Assembly (NCBI GenBank): GCA_946539625.1
Contig: CAMNHT010000018.1
Location: 1 to 12,721, forward strand
DNA from: an uncultured Clostridia bacterium
Lineage (GTDB): Bacteria > Bacillota_A > Clostridia > Christensenellales > CAG-138
Length of the DNA stretch: 12,721 nt
Direction of reading: 5' to 3'
This document shows positions 1-5,851 of the stretch, in pieces. The notes under the pieces are model-generated. The model had not been told where the DNA came from, searched no databases, and saw only the letters and a list, made by a program, of their open reading frames with translations. Numbering within the stretch: the first letter of the stretch is position 1; the number at the start of each line of letters is the position of its first letter. The position numbers and the translations under genes were made by a program.

Positions 1-529
1 GACCGCCGACGTACTTCGGCCGCGAAAACGCCATGACGAGGTTCGCTTCGCCGATGTGACGCAGGGGACTGTGCACCGGGACCGCCACGCAGTGCAGATG
101 CATGCCGATCAGCGTGTCGCCGACGTCAATGCCGAGCGTTGCCTGTCCGTTCAGCGATTCGACCATCACCGCGTCCGGAATGGTTGCGTACGCCTCGGTC
201 ACACAGGCACCGCCGGCGTGCAGCCACGGCTTGACCCAGACCTGCTGAAGCCCGTATTTTTTCATGGTCGCGCGGCTCACGCAAAGCGAGCGGTTGATGT
301 GCTCGCAGCCCTGCACCGCAAGGTCGAGCCCCGCTTCGTTTACCAATGGCAGCAGCGCGGAAAGCAGCGCGTGCGCCGCCTCCTCGGAAGAGCCCGAGCC
401 GATGCGCTTGCCCACGATCTCGCTGGTCGAGCAGCCGAGCACCAGAAGGGAGCCCGGTTCCGGCTTTGCCGCGTTCATCAAAATCTCAAATGCTTCTTTG
501 ACCTGTTCTTTGATTTCTGTTTCGTTCAT
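1..529 (-). CDS. ywlG: UPF0340 (DUF436/TIGR01440, YwlG-like) protein, 3' end cut by window
   Basis: Reading the minus strand from ATG at 529 gives an open frame of 176 codons that runs off the window start. The protein begins MNETEIKEQVKEAFE and contains LLVLGCSTSEIVGKRIGS, the segment QGCEHINRSL, a VKPWLHAGGA segment and a tail FSRPKYVGG. This is the pattern of the UPF0340 (DUF436, TIGR01440) family, B. subtilis YwlG, usually about 180-190 residues, so only the last ten or so are missing. The biochemical function is unknown; the conserved Cys, Glu and His residues suggest an enzyme-like pocket, which is inference. The start is supported by AAGGAGAA about 7 nt upstream. The gene is divergent from mutY, with its own strong promoter at 655-683 and a leader of roughly 118 nt. 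Confidence 0.88.
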   Translation of the reverse strand, partial: MNETEIKEQVKEAFEILMNAAKPEPGSLLVLGCSTSEIVGKRIGSGSSEEAAHALLSALLPLVNEAGLDLAVQGCEHINRSLCVSRATMKKYGLQQVWVKPWLHAGGACVTEAYATIPDAVMVESLNGQATLGIDVGDTLIGMHLHCVAVPVHSPLRHIGEANLVMAFSRPKYVGG

Positions 530-530
530 T

Positions 531-644
531 TCAATTTCTCCTTATCATGTCCGCAGGATCATTCATGCGGCGACGCCGCAATTCGTTCTCAAAAAAGCAT
601 CGAATGAGTTGGCTTTGCCGTGAATAGATGCCTGACGACATCAT
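531..644 (-). CDS. possible 37-codon upstream ORF in the ywlG leader
   Basis: From ATG at 644 (a second ATG follows at once) the minus strand is open for 37 codons and stops with TGA at 533-531, one base before the ywlG ATG (TGAaATG). The predicted peptide is basic, with a run LRRRRMN near residues 22-28. It has no recognisable family, no signal peptide and no Shine-Dalgarno. The predicted transcription start near 648 leaves only about 4 nt before its ATG, so translation would have to be near-leaderless. The stop lies in the ywlG ribosome-binding region, so the ORF could couple or modulate ywlG translation. It may equally be chance: the last codons (ATA AGG AGA) simply read the Shine-Dalgarno. 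Confidence 0.2.
   Translation of the reverse strand: MMSSGIYSRQSQLIRCFFENELRRRRMNDPADMIRRN
566..580. repeat. 7-bp inverted repeat in ywlG leader
   Basis: TGCGGCG-A-CGCCGCA is a perfect 15-bp interrupted palindrome in the transcribed leader of ywlG. It lies about 25 nt upstream of the Shine-Dalgarno. As RNA it can form a 5-bp GC-rich hairpin with a 5-nt loop. There is no U-tract after it, so it is not a terminator. A role is not evident. Confidence 0.4.
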
Positions 645-654
645 GTCTGCCTTG

Positions 655-683
655 AGTATATCCATTCTCCCATGCAAAGTCAA
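655..683 (-). promoter_or_regulatory. sigma-70/SigA-type promoter for ywlG
   Basis: On the minus strand, -35 TTGACT (683-678) and -10 TATACT (660-655) are separated by exactly 17 bp. Transcription would start near 648, giving a leader of about 118 nt before the ywlG ATG at 529. Each hexamer differs from consensus at one position. Confidence 0.75.
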
Positions 684-693
684 GGGCGCGCCC
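684..693. promoter_or_regulatory. palindrome between divergent -35 boxes (candidate operator)
   Basis: GGGCGCGCCC is a perfect 10-bp palindrome in the 13-bp gap between the ywlG -35 (678-683) and the mutY -35 (697-702). It is centred within about 2 bp of the midpoint between the two boxes. Its position suits a shared regulator site, but a GC-rich palindrome of this length can also arise by chance. Confidence 0.35.
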
Positions 694-696
694 CCT

Positions 697-724
697 TTGC
701 AAACGGCTTCCCGTATGATATACT
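697..724 (+). promoter_or_regulatory. promoter for mutY, predicting a leaderless transcript
   Basis: -35 TTGCAA (697-702) and -10 TATACT (719-724) have a 16-bp spacer. The usual spacing puts +1 on the A of the mutY ATG at 731. No purine-rich Shine-Dalgarno lies between the -10 box and the ATG (only TTTTAT), so a leaderless mRNA is predicted. Confidence 0.6.
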
Positions 725-730
725 TTTTAT

Positions 731-1741
731 ATGAAATATGTCGATCTTCTTTTACAATGGTATCCCGATCATCACCGGGAGCTCCCGTGGCGCAAAACGC
801 GCGATCCGTACGCGATCTGGGTTTCTGAGATCATGCTCCAGCAGACGCGCGTTGCGGCGGTGATCCCGTATTACGAGCGCTTTATGCGCGAGCTTCCGGA
901 CGTGCATGCGCTTGCCGCTGTCTCCGACGACCGGCTGAACCTGCTGTGGCAGGGGCTTGGGTATTATTCTCGCGCAAGGAATCTGAAACGTGCGGCGCAG
1001 ATCGTCTGCGAGCGGTATCAGGGACACATGCCGGATTCGTACGACGCGCTTCTTTCGCTTCCGGGAATCGGCAGCTATACCGCGGGAGCGATCGCTTCGA
1101 TCGCGTACGGCGAACGTGTTCCCGCCGTCGACGGAAATGTGCTGCGCGTGTACGCAAGGCTTATGAACGATCCGTCCGACGTCGCCGATCCCGCGGTGAA
1201 GGCGCGCGTGTTTGACGAACTCTCGGCGACCGTGCCGACGGATCCGGGCACATTCAATCAGGCACTGATGGAGCTCGGCGCAACGGTCTGTGTGCCCAAC
1301 GGACAGCCGCTTTGCGAAAGCTGTCCGCTGAACGGTACCTGCAAAGCGCGGAAAGCGGGCACGGCGGGGATTTTGCCGAACAAACGCGCAAAAAAGCCGC
1401 GCACAGTCGAAGACCGCACGGTCTTCGCCCTGTACGATCAGGACGCGCCGCTGCTTAAAAAACGTCCGGAAAAGGGGCTTCTCGCCGGTCTTTATGAGCT
1501 TCCGAACGTACTCGGCACGCTTTCGACCGAACAGGCGACGGAATGGCTGACCGCGCACGGCCTGCATCCCGTGGGGGACCTTTTATGCTACTCCGCAAAG
1601 CACGTCTTTACGCACATTGAATGGCACATGCGCGTCTATGCCGCCGACGTCGCGGGGGAGGGCGTGAACGCGTTCGTCCGTTCGGACGGCAGCCGATCGA
1701 TCCCGACCGCGTTTGCGGTTTGTCTTCCGGCGGACCGTTGA
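731..1741 (+). CDS. mutY: A/G-specific adenine DNA glycosylase MutY
   Basis: MutY removes adenine mispaired with 8-oxoguanine or guanine in the base-excision repair GO system. The 336-aa protein has the expected order. An N-terminal helical domain carries the SEIMLQQTRV motif, with catalytic Glu33. A helix-hairpin-helix LPGIGSYTAGAIA (110-122) follows, then VDGNV with catalytic Asp134. The [4Fe-4S] cysteines are Cys187, Cys195, Cys198 and Cys204, spaced C-X7-C-X2-C-X5-C; E. coli has X6 in the first gap. The C-terminal Nudix-like 8-oxoG recognition domain (about 225-336) includes GLLAGLYELPN and HVFTHIEWHM. The start is taken at 731 because the N-terminus matches the family and the -10 box is directly upstream; no Shine-Dalgarno is present. 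The gene stands alone, divergent from ywlG, and I see no intrinsic terminator after it. Confidence 0.96.
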   Translation: MKYVDLLLQWYPDHHRELPWRKTRDPYAIWVSEIMLQQTRVAAVIPYYERFMRELPDVHALAAVSDDRLNLLWQGLGYYSRARNLKRAAQIVCERYQGHMPDSYDALLSLPGIGSYTAGAIASIAYGERVPAVDGNVLRVYARLMNDPSDVADPAVKARVFDELSATVPTDPGTFNQALMELGATVCVPNGQPLCESCPLNGTCKARKAGTAGILPNKRAKKPRTVEDRTVFALYDQDAPLLKKRPEKGLLAGLYELPNVLGTLSTEQATEWLTAHGLHPVGDLLCYSAKHVFTHIEWHMRVYAADVAGEGVNAFVRSDGSRSIPTAFAVCLPADR

Positions 1742-1794
1742 GATCGTCGGATCGGGATGCTCGCGCGCTTTCGGAATATTTCTTGAAAAACAGG

Positions 1795-1823
1795 TTGAAA
1801 AATGTTTGAAAAGGCGGTATACT
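1795..1823 (+). promoter_or_regulatory. promoter for lipoprotein gene 1858
   Basis: -35 TTGAAA (1795-1800) and -10 TATACT (1818-1823) with a 17-bp spacer. The expected start near 1830 gives a leader of about 28 nt ending in AGGAGG (1844-1849), 8 nt before the ATG. The context GGTTGAAAAA and TATACTGA recurs at the 4735-4763 promoter. Confidence 0.75.
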
Positions 1824-1857
1824 GAATTATATCCGAAAATAAGAGGAGGAGCATGAT

Positions 1858-2229
1858 ATGAAAAAGACTTTGGCACTGGTAATGGCACTCGTTCTGATGA
1901 GCGCTTGCCTCATTGCGTGCGGTTCGAGCACGTCGTCTTCCGAGCCGGTTTCGATCCCCGGCACGTGGACACTTTCGAAAGCAAAGGCAAATGGCATTAC
2001 GCTTCCGGCAAGCCAGCTCGGTTTTGAAATGACGTTTACGTTCAACGAGGACGGAAGCGCTTCGATGCTGTATGAGGGCGAAACGACCGACGGACTGACC
2101 TGGAGACAGGACGGCGACGTGATCAAGCTCGGCGCATACGGCGTTGATCTCTATGATTTTGCGATCGACGGCTCGACGCTGACGCTGCATGAGGATTCCG
2201 AAGACGTCGACCTGATCTTCAGCAAGTAA
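1858..2229 (+). CDS. small secreted lipoprotein, single lipocalin-like domain
   Basis: This 123-aa protein starts MKKTLALVMALVLMSACLIAC. It is a type II signal peptide with lipobox LIAC and lipidated Cys21, so it is expected on the outer face of the cell membrane. A short Ser-rich linker is followed by one beta-rich domain (33-123) opening with GTWTLSKAKA and ending DVDLIFSK. The GTW opening, the FTFNEDGSAS strand and the repeated short strands resemble small lipocalin-like sensor or binding domains; the ligand is unknown. The domain aligns without gaps to the C-terminal domain of the 3687-4442 protein, with about 66 of 89 residues identical. AGGAGG 8 nt upstream fixes the start. The gene is monocistronic, with its own promoter (1795-1823) and terminator (2243-2291). 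Confidence 0.85.
   Translation: MKKTLALVMALVLMSACLIACGSSTSSSEPVSIPGTWTLSKAKANGITLPASQLGFEMTFTFNEDGSASMLYEGETTDGLTWRQDGDVIKLGAYGVDLYDFAIDGSTLTLHEDSEDVDLIFSK
1960..2226 (+). repeat. duplicated lipocalin-like module, copy 1
   Basis: This 267-nt coding segment corresponds codon for codon to 4161-4427, with no indel. About 74% of encoded residues match, and there are identical stretches such as TLPASQL, GETTDG and LGAYGVDL. It indicates an intragenomic domain duplication followed by divergence. Confidence 0.8.
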
Positions 2230-2242
2230 TCGGCAAAAGGGG

Positions 2243-2291
2243 AAAAAGACCGCAACGTTCAGGCGTGCTTGCCTGCGCTTGCGGCCTTTTT
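2243..2291 (+). terminator. intrinsic terminator after lipoprotein gene 1858
   Basis: AAAAAGACCGCAA (2243-2255) pairs with TTGCGGCCTTTTT (2279-2291) with one mismatch. The enclosed CAGGC/GCCTG arms extend the hairpin. The A-tract and T-tract flanks make it potentially bidirectional. Confidence 0.8.
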
Positions 2292-2372
2292 GTCGAAAGG
2301 CGTGAAATTGCATTTGTTTTGTAAAATATGGATGAAGGATTCGTGCTAAGCGCGGATCGCGGGATCGGATTT

Positions 2373-2381
2373 GATAGAATA
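2373..2381 (+). promoter_or_regulatory. candidate extended -10 promoter for lipoprotein gene 2415
   Basis: TG-A-TAGAAT matches an extended -10 element (TGnTANAAT). No good -35 hexamer is found 16-18 bp upstream, which is tolerated by extended -10 promoters. The predicted start near 2388 gives a leader of about 27 nt containing GAGGAG (2400-2405). Confidence 0.4.
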
Positions 2382-2414
2382 TCATCGAAAAACGGATTTG
2401 AGGAGATGCGTGTC

Positions 2415-3536
2415 ATGAAAAAATGGTTTGCGGGGCTGCTTGCGTTGATGCTGTTGTGTACGGCCGGGTGCAGGATGAAACGGGACGAAGCCATGGCGGA
2501 GCCGGAAAGCCCGCATGAAACACAGCAGACGTCCGCGCCGATCGGAGAACCGATTCCCGTACCGACGGAAGCGCCGTCCTGCCTTGATACGATCCTCGGC
2601 GACTGGGAGATCGCGTCTGTCGAAATCGGAAGCAAGACCTATGATCCGGGCTCGGTCGGGATGCGGTCGTCGTTCTCATTCTATCCGAACGGCGCGGGCA
2701 AGCTGGAGGCAGGGGTGGGCGAAGATGTGCACGGCGGGATCTTCGTTTATACCGTTTCGGGCAATACGATCACGATTGTTGATGAGGAAAATGATGAGCA
2801 GACGGTGATCTACGATCCCGACGCCGATACGCTCCGCATGGAGCATGACGATGCGGCAGTCGTCTTTGTCCGCAAAACCGGCGATGCGTCCGAAGCAGCG
2901 TCCGAACCGGCGGAGGAGCCGGACTGGAAATCGGTGCAGCTTGAAAAGACCGTGGATGACGCGGGTCATGAAATGATCGTGATCACAGCGGCGATCCCGG
3001 CAGGCGCAACGATTCGCATCCTGTTTTCGCATCAGGACGATTATTCCTACATCAACATGGAAAATGTGCAAAAGCTTCGCAAGGTCAAGATTCCGGTCGA
3101 GGTTTTCTTTCCGAACGAGCCGCTTACGGACAATGTGCTTGAAATCAGACCTTCCGTGACAATGACGTTGGCGGACGGCACGGAGCACGCGGTGGAATGT
3201 CCGTCGTTTACGCACGAATTCCCGATGCTGCTGCTCACGTTCGACTCCGAAGGCGAAGCAAGCGAGGGCGTATACAACGTCAGCGCGGACAGGGACGGCG
3301 TCTACCGGTTGATCGGTATGCTGCTCAGCAGCGAGGATGGAACGCCCGCGATCGACAGGGACGTAACGCTCACGGTCAACGGCACCAAAGCCGTCGTGTA
3401 TGAGCACGGTATCTTTTTTGCCGATCTGAAGCTTGTCGGCAATGCGCCGACGACGTATACACTGGTCGCAGAGAAGGACAATTACATGACCGTGACCGTG
3501 GATGTGATCGTATCGCCGGGCACTGCGGACGCCTGA
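2415..3536 (+). CDS. secreted lipoprotein: lipocalin-like domain plus beta-rich C-terminal region
   Basis: A 373-aa lipoprotein beginning MKKWFAGLLALMLLCTAGC, with predicted lipidated Cys19; the -3 residue of the lipobox is Thr, which is acceptable but not ideal. A Glu/Pro/Thr-rich linker (about 25-55) leads to a beta-rich domain (57-157). That domain has GDW at its start and YDP, DTL and FVRKTG near its end, like the first domain of the 3687-4442 protein. After a second acidic linker (157-170), about 200 residues of alternating hydrophobic strands follow without a recognised family. They look like one or two Ig-like or fibronectin-like beta-sandwiches, including DGVYRLIGMLLSSEDGTP and DVTLTVNGTKAVV. 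The start at 2415 is preferred over an in-frame ATG at 2406 because GAGGAG lies 9 nt upstream of 2415 but abuts 2406. Function is unknown. Confidence 0.8.
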   Translation: MKKWFAGLLALMLLCTAGCRMKRDEAMAEPESPHETQQTSAPIGEPIPVPTEAPSCLDTILGDWEIASVEIGSKTYDPGSVGMRSSFSFYPNGAGKLEAGVGEDVHGGIFVYTVSGNTITIVDEENDEQTVIYDPDADTLRMEHDDAAVVFVRKTGDASEAASEPAEEPDWKSVQLEKTVDDAGHEMIVITAAIPAGATIRILFSHQDDYSYINMENVQKLRKVKIPVEVFFPNEPLTDNVLEIRPSVTMTLADGTEHAVECPSFTHEFPMLLLTFDSEGEASEGVYNVSADRDGVYRLIGMLLSSEDGTPAIDRDVTLTVNGTKAVVYEHGIFFADLKLVGNAPTTYTLVAEKDNYMTVTVDVIVSPGTADA

Positions 3537-3566
3537 AAACAGGCACAGCGTTTCTGCGAAAAAACA

Positions 3567-3596
3567 AGGACTGTCCGAACCTGCGGACAGTCCTTT
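3567..3596 (+). terminator. intrinsic terminator after lipoprotein gene 2415
   Basis: Perfect 12-bp stem AAGGACTGTCCG (3567-3578) and CGGACAGTCCTT (3585-3596) with loop AACCTG. The downstream T-tract is short (TTTCC), so efficiency may be modest. Confidence 0.75.
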
Positions 3597-3621
3597 CCGC
3601 ATCATAAAGGCGCGAACGTTC

Positions 3622-3646
3622 TTGACAGATCGTGCCGTATTATGAT
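3622..3646 (+). promoter_or_regulatory. tentative promoter for lipoprotein gene 3687
   Basis: A consensus -35 TTGACA (3622-3627) is followed by TATGAT (3641-3646), but the spacer is only 13 bp. TGATAC (3643-3648) gives 15 bp. The -35 is convincing; the -10 is uncertain. Confidence 0.35.
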
Positions 3647-3686
3647 ACGCTTCAGACATTCTCAAACAATAAGGAAACAATAACCA

Positions 3687-4442
3687 ATGAAGAAATATCG
3701 GATCATCGTGCTTGCGCTCGTGCTCGTACTGATGATGGTTGCCTGCAGTAATCAGAAAGCCGAATCGACCGCGGAACCGACCGATGAACCCAAGAAGGAT
3801 AGCAGTCTGGTCGGAACATGGATGATCAATGCAGTGGAAGGCAAGGGACAGTCTTTCAACGCGACAATGCTTGCGGCGTTCGGAATTCAGATAACGTTTG
3901 ATTTCCATGAGGACGGCATCGTGGACATCACCGCCTACGGCGATACCACCTCCGGCATGTATACATTTGCCGACAACGTTGTCGTTGTGACGGATGATAC
4001 GGGCGACACAAAGGGCGTGTACGATCCGGAGACCGACACGATCGTGCTCGATGATGATGGAGAGATGCTCACGCTTGTCCGCACGGGATCGGAAGCATCG
4101 ATTGAGCCGACGCAGGAACCCGAACAGACACCGGTCGATATGACGGCAGAGAAAGTGGTCGGCACATGGAATCTCTCAAAGGCAAAGGCAGACGGAATGA
4201 CGCTTCCAGCAAGCCAACTCAATATTGAGGTGTCGTTCACGTTCAACGCGGATGGATCTGCCTCGTTGCTTCATGCCGGAGAGACGACCGACGGGTATAC
4301 CTGGAGACTGGACGGGGATGTTATCAGGCTCGGTGCCTACGGCGTCGATCTTTTTGATCTCGTGTTCGACGGTAGCATGCTGACGCTGCATGATGATACG
4401 GAAGACGTAGACATGATCTTCGAAAAGGCAGACACACATTAA
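3687..4442 (+). CDS. secreted lipoprotein with two tandem lipocalin-like domains
   Basis: A 251-aa lipoprotein beginning MKKYRIIVLALVLVLMMVAC, lipobox MVAC with Cys20. Domain 1 (about 41-134) opens LVGTWMINAVEG and closes YDPETDTIVLDDDGE...VRTG, like the single domain of the 2415-3536 protein. A Glu/Pro/Thr/Gln linker (135-155) leads to domain 2 (157-251), which opens VVGTWNLSKAKADG and is about 74% identical to the 1858-2229 protein. The protein therefore joins, in one chain, modules found separately in its two upstream neighbours. The Shine-Dalgarno is weak (AAGGAAA about 10 nt upstream). The gene has its own terminator at 4456-4485. Ligand and role are unknown; exposure on the cell surface is inferred from the signal peptide. 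Confidence 0.85.
   Translation: MKKYRIIVLALVLVLMMVACSNQKAESTAEPTDEPKKDSSLVGTWMINAVEGKGQSFNATMLAAFGIQITFDFHEDGIVDITAYGDTTSGMYTFADNVVVVTDDTGDTKGVYDPETDTIVLDDDGEMLTLVRTGSEASIEPTQEPEQTPVDMTAEKVVGTWNLSKAKADGMTLPASQLNIEVSFTFNADGSASLLHAGETTDGYTWRLDGDVIRLGAYGVDLFDLVFDGSMLTLHDDTEDVDMIFEKADTH
4161..4427 (+). repeat. duplicated lipocalin-like module, copy 2
   Basis: Counterpart of 1960-2226: same length, same reading frame, no indel. It lies at the 3' end of the two-domain lipoprotein gene. Confidence 0.8.
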
Positions 4443-4455
4443 CGGAAAACACAAC

Positions 4456-4485
4456 AAAGGAGCTGTTCCAAGGACAGCTCCTTTT
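4456..4485. terminator. bidirectional intrinsic terminator between convergent genes
   Basis: AAGGAGCTGT (4457-4466) pairs perfectly with ACAGCTCCTT (4474-4483), loop TCCAAGG, followed by TT on the plus strand and preceded by AAA-type bases that read as U on the minus strand. It can serve both the lipoprotein gene ending at 4442 and the minus-strand gene ending at 4492. Confidence 0.8.
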
Positions 4486-4491
4486 CTGCGT

Positions 4492-4656
4492 TCAGTTGCG
4501 GTGCTCGTAGGAGCCGCATAAGCTCTCATTTTCGCGCTCGGACGAGCAGTTCCATGCGGGACGGACACAGATGCTCTTCAGCGCACAGTGCTTTCCGAGC
4601 TCGTTAAAGCGGCAGCTTTCCACTTCGCAGCCGATCTGCTGATCGTTTCGTTCCAT
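4492..4656 (-). CDS. DUF1540 small cysteine-rich protein
   Basis: A 54-aa protein read from ATG at 4656 to TGA at 4494-4492. Cysteines fall at positions 10, 15, 24, 30, 37 and 47, in the arrangement IGCEVESCRFNELGKHC ... SICV ... LCGSYE. That matches DUF1540, a short Cys-rich domain common in Clostridia and thought to bind metal; function is not established. GGAGG lies 8 nt upstream of the ATG, giving strong support for translation despite the size. There is no signal peptide, so it is cytoplasmic. The gene is convergent with the 3687-4442 lipoprotein and divergent from the BMP receptor gene. No clear promoter hexamers are visible in the 148-bp region upstream. Confidence 0.9.
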   Translation of the reverse strand: MERNDQQIGCEVESCRFNELGKHCALKSICVRPAWNCSSERENESLCGSYEHRN

Positions 4657-4734
4657 GAATGAATCCTCCTTTCGTTTTGATTAGTTTGCGCCGGAACCGC
4701 GCGGTCCATGTGCGATTTCATGAAAAAATGCGGG

Positions 4735-4763
4735 TTGAAAAACGGGCGGATTCGTATTATACT
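4735..4763 (+). promoter_or_regulatory. promoter for the BMP transporter operon
   Basis: -35 TTGAAA (4735-4740) and -10 TATACT (4758-4763) with a 17-bp spacer. The start near 4770 gives a leader of about 35 nt ending in AGGAGG (4791-4796), 8 nt before ATG 4805. The leader is too short for a purine riboswitch, and none is seen. Confidence 0.75.
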
Positions 4764-4804
4764 GATACCGTACCCGATAGGGCAATTTTCAGGAGGAAAA
4801 TGAA

Positions 4805-5839
4805 ATGAAAAAAATTATCGCATTGCTTATGGTGCTCGTTCTGACGCTCGGCTGCTTTGCGGCGTGCCGGAAAACGGACAAGCCCGAAAATCCCGCAGCG
4901 GCGACGACCGAACCGGTCGCCGAAGGCTCGGACAAGCTCACCGTTACCATCGTTGTTGCCGGCACGTTCGGCGACCGTTCGTTCTACGATTCCTCGAAGG
5001 AGGGCGGCGAACGCCTCGCAAAGGATTTTGCAAACCTGGACGTGAAGTTCATCGAGTGCAACAACGAAAACCACACCGTCCGTATGCAGAACGCGGCGGA
5101 GCAGTCGAATATCGTCGTGTGCGTCGGCTGGGAGTTCTATGACATCGAGACCGTCGCGCCGGAGTATCCGGACGTAAAGTTCATCTGGATCGACAATGAG
5201 ACCTCCGCGCCCGTTCCGAACGTGCTGAACATCGTTTACGCGCAGAACGAGGGCTCGTTCCTGGCGGGCTACATCGCGGCGGCGATGAGCAAGACCGGCG
5301 TTGTCGGCGCGGTCGGCGGCGAGGATACGGTGACGATCAACGACTTTATCGTAGGCTATGAGCAGGGCGCAAAGTACTTCAACGCGGACGTCAAGGTCGA
5401 GAAGAACTACACCAACGACTATGACGACCCGGCGAAGGGCAAGGACTGCGCAAAGGTCCTTCATGACCGCGGCGCGGACGTCATCTTCCAGATCGCGTCC
5501 AAGGCGGGCGACGGCGTGTTCGAAGCGGCAGAAGCGGGCGGCTTCTACGCGATCGGCGTTGACAGCGATCAGAAGTACATCAACGACGCCGTCATCATCT
5601 GCTCCATGAAGAAGGAAGTCGGCAAGTCGATCTATGACGCGATCGCAAAGATCGTCTCCGGCGACGCTTCCCAGCTCGGCACGACCTGGGTTGCCGATAT
5701 GTCGAACGGCTACGTCGGCATCGGCTACGGCGAAGAGGGATCGACCCAGCAGATCCCGGACGACGTGAAGGCGATGGTCGGCGACCTCATGGCGAAGATC
5801 GTTTCCGGCGAGATCAAGGTCGACACCACCAGAAACTGA
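4805..5839 (+). CDS. BMP-family (PnrA/NupN-like) lipoprotein, substrate-binding protein of a nucleoside ABC importer
   Basis: A 344-aa lipoprotein beginning MKKIIALLMVLVLTLGCFAAC, Cys21 lipidated. The mature part is a basic-membrane-protein (BMP/PnrA) receptor, the family that captures purine nucleosides such as guanosine and inosine for ABC uptake. Visible family features are TFGDRSFYDSSKEGG (54-68), the VVCVGWEFYDIETVAPEYPDVKFIWID stretch summarised here as VCVGW (105-109) and YPDVKFIWID (121-130), NEGSFLAGYIAA (148-159), and GVDSDQ (251-256). In many members the first motif reads Asp-x-Ser-Phe-Asn; here Tyr61 replaces Asn, so ligand preference may differ. Phe60 is in the position of the base-stacking Phe. 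AGGAGG 8 nt upstream fixes the start. It is the first gene of the transporter operon, separated from the ATPase gene by a terminator at 5852-5886. Confidence 0.93.
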   Translation: MKKIIALLMVLVLTLGCFAACRKTDKPENPAAATTEPVAEGSDKLTVTIVVAGTFGDRSFYDSSKEGGERLAKDFANLDVKFIECNNENHTVRMQNAAEQSNIVVCVGWEFYDIETVAPEYPDVKFIWIDNETSAPVPNVLNIVYAQNEGSFLAGYIAAAMSKTGVVGAVGGEDTVTINDFIVGYEQGAKYFNADVKVEKNYTNDYDDPAKGKDCAKVLHDRGADVIFQIASKAGDGVFEAAEAGGFYAIGVDSDQKYINDAVIICSMKKEVGKSIYDAIAKIVSGDASQLGTTWVADMSNGYVGIGYGEEGSTQQIPDDVKAMVGDLMAKIVSGEIKVDTTRN

Positions 5840-5851
5840 GTATTTGATGCA

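Noticed and set aside
56..607. Plus-strand ORF of 183 codons over the ywlG region
   Set aside because: It is the antisense shadow of the UPF0340 gene: composition is Arg/His-rich, no family is recognisable, and the minus strand gives a clear family match with SD and promoter.
684..702. GC-rich inverted repeat followed by CCTTT as a terminator
   Set aside because: It lies upstream of both divergent promoters' transcribed regions, so nothing would be terminated there; operator or chance is more likely.
752..1567. Long minus-strand ORF (271 codons) opposite mutY
   Set aside because: Shadow ORF caused by GC-rich codon structure. MutY on the plus strand has all catalytic and cluster residues.
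2676..3908. Minus-strand ORF of 410 codons opposite two lipoprotein genes
   Set aside because: It spans two plus-strand genes, a terminator and a promoter. The translation is rich in Arg, His and Cys with no domain; the plus frames have lipoboxes and SD sequences.
4764..4804. Purine riboswitch before the nucleoside transporter
   Set aside because: The predicted leader is only about 35 nt with one tiny hairpin; a purine aptamer needs about 65-70 nt with a three-way junction.
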